A stretch of 64,000 bases of DNA from Shewanella algidipiscicola. Lineage in GTDB: Bacteria; Pseudomonadota; Gammaproteobacteria; Enterobacterales; Shewanellaceae. The stretch is taken from NCBI RefSeq assembly GCF_003605125.1, contig NZ_QPQT01000014.1, positions 59,623-123,622 on the forward strand, given 5' to 3'. The first letter of the stretch is position 1. Each line of letters opens with the position of its first letter. Both the position numbers and the translations under genes were made by a program. The notes under the pieces were generated by a model. That model did not search any database. It was not told where the DNA came from and saw nothing but the letters and a program-made list of their open reading frames with translations. Shown piece by piece: positions 59,642 to 64,000 of this stretch.

Positions 59642-60592
59642 ATGTTAGCCACTAATCAAATTCACAATGCGCTTTATCTTGCTTTCGAGCGCCAGCAATG
59701 GGCTGAACTACGAAAATCGGTACCACTCACCCTCAGTGAAGCAGATCTCGAAGACTTACGCGGTATTAACGAATCTATCTCACTCGATGAAGTCACCGAT
59801 ATTTACTTACCTCTTAGTCGACTATTAAACCTTATCATCGGTGCCAAACAACAACGCGGCCTAGTATTAAGCCAATTTATCGGTCGAGAGCCCCCTAAAC
59901 GCCCTTACATCATTAGTATCGCTGGCAGTGTTGCAGTGGGTAAAAGTACCACTGCACGTATCATGCAAGCCTTATTAAGGCAGTGGCCTGAACACCCAAA
60001 AGTCGACCTGGTCACCACTGATGGTTTTTTATATCCATTAGCAGAATTAAAGCGTCGTGGTTTACTGCAACGTAAAGGCTTTCCCGAAAGCTATGATATG
60101 AAGATGTTAGTCGAATTTATCTCCAAAATAAAAGCCGGCGAAAGTACAGTCCACGCCCCCATCTATTCACACATAACCTACGATAGAGTTGCCGATACTC
60201 AACAAGTTATTGAACAACCCGATATTCTTATTATCGAGGGGTTGAATGTCTTGCAAACCAGTCAAGACAGCCATGTAGCAATCTCACAGCCTTTTGTATC
60301 TGATTTTGTAGACTTTTCTATCTATGTGGATGCGGATGAGTCACTGCTGAAACAGTGGTATATATCGCGATTCTTACAGTTTAGACAGGGAGCATTTAGC
60401 GATATAAATTCATATTTTCATCACTATTCAGATCTCAACGATGCTGAAGCTACTCGTATCGCTGCCAATATTTGGGACAGTATCAATGGCCCCAATCTTA
60501 ATTTAAATATCTTACCGACCCGCGATAGGGCACATCTGATTTTAAGCAAAGGCACTGATCATATGATGAATCAGGTGCTGTTACGTAAATAG
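59642..60592 (+). CDS. coaA: Pantothenate kinase (type I)
   Basis: Phosphorylates pantothenate, the first committed step of coenzyme A synthesis. ATG 59642 gives 316 aa, identical to the E. coli length, with AAGGGGAG 9 bases upstream. Motifs: P-loop [53 protein letters not shown] and [18 protein letters not shown]. Its neighbours birA and murB match the common coaA-birA-murB cluster, but coaA is opposite in strand. Confidence 0.97.
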   Translation: MLATNQIHNALYLAFERQQWAELRKSVPLTLSEADLEDLRGINESISLDEVTDIYLPLSRLLNLIIGAKQQRGLVLSQFIGREPPKRPYIISIAGSVAVGKSTTARIMQALLRQWPEHPKVDLVTTDGFLYPLAELKRRGLLQRKGFPESYDMKMLVEFISKIKAGESTVHAPIYSHITYDRVADTQQVIEQPDILIIEGLNVLQTSQDSHVAISQPFVSDFVDFSIYVDADESLLKQWYISRFLQFRQGAFSDINSYFHHYSDLNDAEATRIAANIWDSINGPNLNLNILPTRDRAHLILSKGTDHMMNQVLLRK

Positions 60593-60635
60593 GACAATAT
60601 AGAGCGAGCATTGCTAATGTATGTTTAACTGTGCC

Positions 60636-61598
60636 TTAAAGTGGACGCATCGATATTTCACCGCCAACATACGCCTTTATACCATTCCCGTTATCAAGCA
60701 AAATGGCTCCCTGCTCATCTATGCCACAACAGATACCTTCTACGCTATTATCGCCCATCAGCAACTTAACCACCTTACCGTCAAATAAATCGGCTTCTCG
60801 CCAACGTTGTTTAAACGCCTTAAGTCCTTGCGATTCAAACAAACTAAGATCGCTCACCAGTTGCTGCTGCAGCGCTATCATTAGTTCTGTCTTGTCAGGT
60901 TGTTGGCTTAACTCAGACAGATCACTCCAAGGCTGATCAATCTTATCCGCCTGTGCTGCCGACATCGAAAGGTTAATCCCTATTCCAATAACCAAATTAC
61001 ATTCATAGTCAGCCTGACCACTCATCTCAATGAGAATACCGGCTAATTTTTTATGATTAAGATAGATATCATTAGGCCACTTAACCCCGATCCCATCGAC
61101 GCCTAACCTACGTAATACTGAGACTAATGAACAGCCCACCACAAGGCTCAACCCCATTGCTTGCGACATACCTTGTGAAAATTGCCAATAAAAAGATGTG
61201 TATAGATGGCAACCATAAGGTGAAACCCAAGTGCGGCCTCTTCGACCTCGCCCTGCCGATTGATGCTCGGCAACACAAATATCACCACTGCTGAGCTCAT
61301 TGACATGATTTAATAAAAACGCATTCGTGCTATTGATATCATTAAAGTAAAAACAACGACCTTTAATTTGCGCCTTCAAACGTTGCTCATCGATAAGAGA
61401 TAATGGAGTCGACAACTTATAGCCTTTCCCTTTAACACTATAAATATCGACCCCAAATTCTTCTAGACTTGCCACATGCTTACTGATGGCAGCCCTTGAG
61501 ATCCCAAGCTCATGAGCGAGTGCTTCTCCAGAAACAAACTCTCCACCTGCGAGTGATTTAATAATTGCACGTTTACGCAGCCATTGTTCATGCATCAT
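60636..61598 (-). CDS. birA: Biotin--protein ligase / biotin operon repressor
   Basis: Attaches biotin to acetyl-CoA carboxylase BCCP and represses bio genes. The 320 aa include an N-terminal winged helix (about 1-60, GEALAHELGISRAAISKHVASLEEFG), so repressor function is retained, then the ligase domain with EHQSAGRGRRGRTWVSP, GVKWPNDIYLNHKKLAGILIEM and a C-terminal SH3-like domain. Overlaps murB by 11 bases. Confidence 0.96.
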   Translation of the reverse strand: MMHEQWLRKRAIIKSLAGGEFVSGEALAHELGISRAAISKHVASLEEFGVDIYSVKGKGYKLSTPLSLIDEQRLKAQIKGRCFYFNDINSTNAFLLNHVNELSSGDICVAEHQSAGRGRRGRTWVSPYGCHLYTSFYWQFSQGMSQAMGLSLVVGCSLVSVLRRLGVDGIGVKWPNDIYLNHKKLAGILIEMSGQADYECNLVIGIGINLSMSAAQADKIDQPWSDLSELSQQPDKTELMIALQQQLVSDLSLFESQGLKAFKQRWREADLFDGKVVKLLMGDNSVEGICCGIDEQGAILLDNGNGIKAYVGGEISMRPL

Positions 61599-62637
61599 TT
61601 AATTCCCTTTCCCCTACTGCACCGATGATACGTGGCTCAACCTCTAAATAAACCGAATATATTTGATTAACCCGCTGTATCACCTCACGCGCTAATGTAC
61701 AGACGTCAGCCCCTGTGGCTTTGTCGACATTTACGATAACCAAGGCTTGTTTTAAATGTATGGCCGCCCCACCAATAGCGTGGCCTTTCAACCCCGCATT
61801 CTCGATAAGCCAACCCGCAGCTAACTTTACCTTATCAACATTCACCGGGTAGCCAACAATAGCAGGATACTCTTGCTGTAATTGAGTAAAGTGTTCACTA
61901 GATACGATAGGGTTTTTAAAAAAGCTACCCACATTACCTAATGCCGCCGGATCAGGCAGCTTACTGCTACGAGTCGCGCAGATACAATCAAAAATCATTG
62001 TTGGTGTCAGGGTAGTGGCAGATAATTGTTGTAATGGACCATAACTTAAATTTGGGCGCCACTCTTTTTCTAAGCGAAGGCCCACATTTAAAATCACCGC
62101 TTTATCTTTTAATGTCGATTTAAAAATCGAATCCCGATAATCAAATAGACATTGCTCGGCATCGAGGCGAACACGCTCACCAGTGGTAAGATCTAAATAT
62201 TCCACCCACTCACAAAACTGCGAAAAATCAGCGCCATATGCGCCTATATTTTGGATAGGAGCAGCTCCGACAGAACCTGGGATTAAGGCTAGATTTTCTA
62301 AACCTGGCATATTATGCGTTAAACAAAATTGTACTAATTCATGCCAATTCTCACCTGCAGCCACCGACAAATGAAAACAGTCTTGATCCTCAACAACATT
62401 AATGCCTTTAGTCGCAATAAGCACCACGATCCCCTTAAAACTATCAGTTAACACGATATTGCTACCGCCACCAATAGCCAATAACGGCCGCTTTTTATTA
62501 GCAGCATCAAGGCAGGTATCGATGAGTTGTAGCTCATCTGTCGCTTTAATTAAGTGCTCACAACTGACATCTATACCCAGAGTATTATGCGTGGCTAATG
62601 AATAAGTAATAATGGAGTCCATAATTCTGATTGACAT
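61588..62637 (-). CDS. murB: UDP-N-acetylenolpyruvoylglucosamine reductase
   Basis: FAD-dependent, NADPH-using reduction that makes UDP-N-acetylmuramic acid for peptidoglycan. The 349 aa are of the type I (E. coli) form: HNTLGIDVSCEHLI, AIGGGSNIVL, LENLALIPGSVGAAPIQNIGAYG, VGSFFKNPIVS, and AGWLIENAGLKGHAIGGAAIHLKQALVIVN. ATG 62637 or 62622 could be the start; neither has a good ribosome site. Confidence 0.96.
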   Translation of the reverse strand: MSIRIMDSIITYSLATHNTLGIDVSCEHLIKATDELQLIDTCLDAANKKRPLLAIGGGSNIVLTDSFKGIVVLIATKGINVVEDQDCFHLSVAAGENWHELVQFCLTHNMPGLENLALIPGSVGAAPIQNIGAYGADFSQFCEWVEYLDLTTGERVRLDAEQCLFDYRDSIFKSTLKDKAVILNVGLRLEKEWRPNLSYGPLQQLSATTLTPTMIFDCICATRSSKLPDPAALGNVGSFFKNPIVSSEHFTQLQQEYPAIVGYPVNVDKVKLAAGWLIENAGLKGHAIGGAAIHLKQALVIVNVDKATGADVCTLAREVIQRVNQIYSVYLEVEPRIIGAVGERELNDA

Positions 62638-62919
62638 GACAAAACGCTATTGTAACCGTTAGCCTCATTTTTATCGATCAGATCTCAAGACAGATTACCT
62701 CCCAAGTCATGTCATAAACATATCAAATCTCATTTGGCCAATATAAATACATGCAGAGTACTATCACTCGTAATATGTTCAATTGAAAATAATAGATCAC
62801 CAACTCCATAGTCATACATTTAGCGTATGCGGATGATGTTATCCAGTAAATAGCGATTTCGCCTATTGCGCTAGCAAAGACATTATCGATTGACATTCAC
62901 ATCTGGTATTGGCAACTCT
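62638..62919. other. AT-rich intergenic region between murB and repeat copy 2
   Basis: About 280 bases holding the murB promoter region. I see no gene or RNA in it. Confidence 0.4.
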
Positions 62920-63317
62920 TTTCGAGCACTCTTATATGCATTCACTTTTAAAATGAAATCAAAAATGGGTTTGTGATGATCTACTTAGAGCTCGCCCACA
63001 CCATGACCCGGCGCAGACCTATATAGATGTAGGAAATAACAGGAATAATTGACTACCAAGCCAGTATCAAGTTTTGTTTGATAACTGCAGATGTCTCACT
63101 CCTCCCCATGTTCGAGTAATAATTTCAACAACGGTTAAACGAAAAATCCCCTTCACAGAGTGCTGGGGAGTCCGCTAGCGACAGTCGACCGCCAAGGATG
63201 GCGGAAGTGCCAATATGGTATGGGGCATTTATCGACCGACATCGGAGTGATTCTTTCACGGGAGCGTAGAAAGCAAAAAGCCCTAGCGTATTATGCTAAG
63301 GCTTTTTGCTTTATTAG
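62920..63317. repeat. 398-bp direct repeat, copy 2 (rrn-distal)
   Basis: Second copy of 58166-58563, about 99% identical by eye and in the same orientation, with the same hairpin (63189-63204) and terminator (63270-63312). It lies about 260 bases beyond the 3' end of the 5S rRNA gene. Confidence 0.9.
63270..63312 (-). terminator. Terminator at the edge of repeat copy 2
   Basis: Same 17-bp imperfect stem with 7-base loop and T-rich arms as at 58516-58558; here it is a second terminator behind the rRNA operon. Confidence 0.75.
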
Positions 63318-63401
63318 GCGTCTTATCATGGTCAGCTTCGAGCTAGCTCTCCGCGTTCAGGTCCAGCATCAAGCTGCGCTTAATAAGCGCAGACGCTGCC
63401 C

Positions 63402-63543
63402 CCTACGACCGCCAAGGATGGCGGAAGTGTCGGTATTGTCTGGAACATTTATCGACCTCCACATGGTTTTGAGCCTCACTACGTTCGGACTTTTTATTTC
63501 CCCATTTTCGAGTGATAATTTCAATAGCGGTTAAACGAAAAAA
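63402..63543. repeat. Third, diverged and rearranged copy of rrn-flank repeat segments
   Basis: Two blocks also found in the 398-bp repeat recur here: GACCGCCAAGGATGGCGGAAGTG (63407-63429, with hairpin 63409-63424) continuing to CATTTATCGAC, and TTCGAGTGATAATTTCAATAGCGGTTAAACGAAAAA in two parts (63507-63543). Their order is swapped relative to the 398-bp copies, so the flank is a mosaic of short repeat modules. Confidence 0.6.
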
Positions 63544-63568
63544 GCCCGTTGCATTAGCAACGGGCTTT
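63541..63568 (-). terminator. Rho-independent terminator of the rRNA operon
   Basis: AAAGCCCGTTGC / GCAACGGGCTTT, 12-bp stem with ATTA loop, followed on the minus strand by TTTTTTCG, 11 bases after the 5S gene. Confidence 0.9.
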
Positions 63569-63579
63569 GACGTATTAGG

Positions 63580-63698
63580 CATCTGGAAATGACCTACTCT
63601 CACATGGGGAGACCCCACACTACCATCGGCGCGATCGCGTTTCACTTCTGAGTTCGGGATGGGATCAGGTGGTACCACAATGCTATGGTTTCCAGACA
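63580..63698 (-). rRNA. rrf: 5S ribosomal RNA
   Basis: About 119 nt on the minus strand. It begins TGTCTGGAAACCATAGC and ends TTTCCAGATGC, which pair as helix I; the conserved interior includes CCCATCCCGAACTCAGAAGTG and CGCCGATGGTAGTGTGGGG. Last gene of an rRNA operon whose 23S gene enters the window at the right edge. Confidence 0.95.
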
Positions 63699-63930
63699 AA
63701 TTCTTACTGGTTAATTGTCCGTCTGACGGCATTGTTTCCTCGCTACAGTGCTCATGTACTAAAGTACACTCCGCGCCTCGCTCGTTACGGCTTTGTCAGC
63801 CAAACAATTACCTGCGTAATTAACCAAAATTATAAATTTAGAAAGCTGTTTTAAAATTGAGTCACACTAAATCAAGTGTCTGTATTCTTTCGCTAAAGTT
63901 AACCATTAACTCGAAACCCTTTTGGGTTGT

Positions 63931-64000
63931 ATGGTTAAGCCTCACGGGTCATTAGTACAAGTTAGCTCAACGCCTCACAACGCTTACACACCTTGCCTAT
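63931..64000 (-). rRNA. rrl: 23S ribosomal RNA, 3' end only (continues beyond window)
   Basis: On the minus strand the last 70 bases match the 23S 3' terminus: GGTGTGTAAGCG, GCGTTGAGCTAAC, TACTAATGACCCGTGAGGCTTAACC. The 231-base spacer to 5S contains the stem TAACCATACAACCC / GGGTTTCGAGTTAATGGTT region, likely an RNase III processing helix. Confidence 0.93.

Noticed and set aside
63160..63534. Open frame of about 124 codons in the rrn-distal repeat region
   Set aside because: It runs through hairpins, a terminator and repeat modules; no ribosome site and no domain.

Overview
The window reads as a chromosomal segment of a marine gammaproteobacterium, most likely a Shewanella or close relative. 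The case rests on gene content and order: pilMNOPQ-aroK-aroB-damX-dam near rpe-gph-trpS, rsmI/lpoA-yraN-diaA-dolP, argCBFGH divergent from ppc, mrcA divergent from pilM, and rrn/murB/birA/coaA/tRNA(Thr-Tyr-Gly)/tuf. An anaerobic-type molybdoenzyme cluster and several outer-membrane barrels fit the same lifestyle. I made this assignment from protein motifs and remembered synteny; no database was searched.

Layout. 1-5.7 kb: a four-gene membrane molybdoenzyme cluster (Tat-exported DMSO-reductase-family catalytic subunit, four-cluster Fe-S subunit, TorD-like chaperone, FdnI-type dihaem cytochrome b) and a coiled-coil porin. 5.9-18.1 kb: mixed genes, namely an 1186-residue protein of unknown function, a DUF1232 membrane protein, YgiQ radical SAM, MAPEG, a fused ThrE-type exporter, a POTRA/D15-like barrel and an SLC13 permease with RCK domains. 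18.4-23.6 kb: an apparent operon of TlpA-like thioredoxin, DUF4266 lipoprotein, DUF3570 barrel, ApbE flavin transferase and a QseBC/PmrAB-like two-component system. 23.7-26.0 kb: a PAS-GGDEF cyclase and rnpB. 26.1-35.5 kb: rsmI, divergent lpoA-yraN-diaA-dolP, EamA and LysR genes, then trpS/gph/rpe and two small genes. 35.5-47.3 kb: dam, damX, aroB, aroK, the type IV pilus assembly operon and mrcA. 47.4-57.9 kb: arginine biosynthesis, ppc, a DUF1439 lipoprotein and cinA. 58-64 kb: a truncated tuf, three tRNAs, coaA, birA, murB and the 3' end of an rRNA operon, with a nearly identical 398-bp repeat at two places.

The two places most worth attention are these. First, in the 18.4-23.6 kb operon the DUF3570 barrel carries a canonical ApbE flavinylation motif (D-x2-T-G-A-S) next to an apbE gene, and a PmrA/QseB-type direct repeat lies at the operon promoter, which suggests a self-regulated extracytoplasmic flavin/thiol redox system. 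Second, tuf stops after 127 codons exactly where a 398-bp rrn-associated repeat begins, and the repeat has a second copy beside the 5S rRNA gene. This marks a chromosomal rearrangement breakpoint (or a misassembly) that separates tuf from its usual secE-nusG-rpl neighbours.
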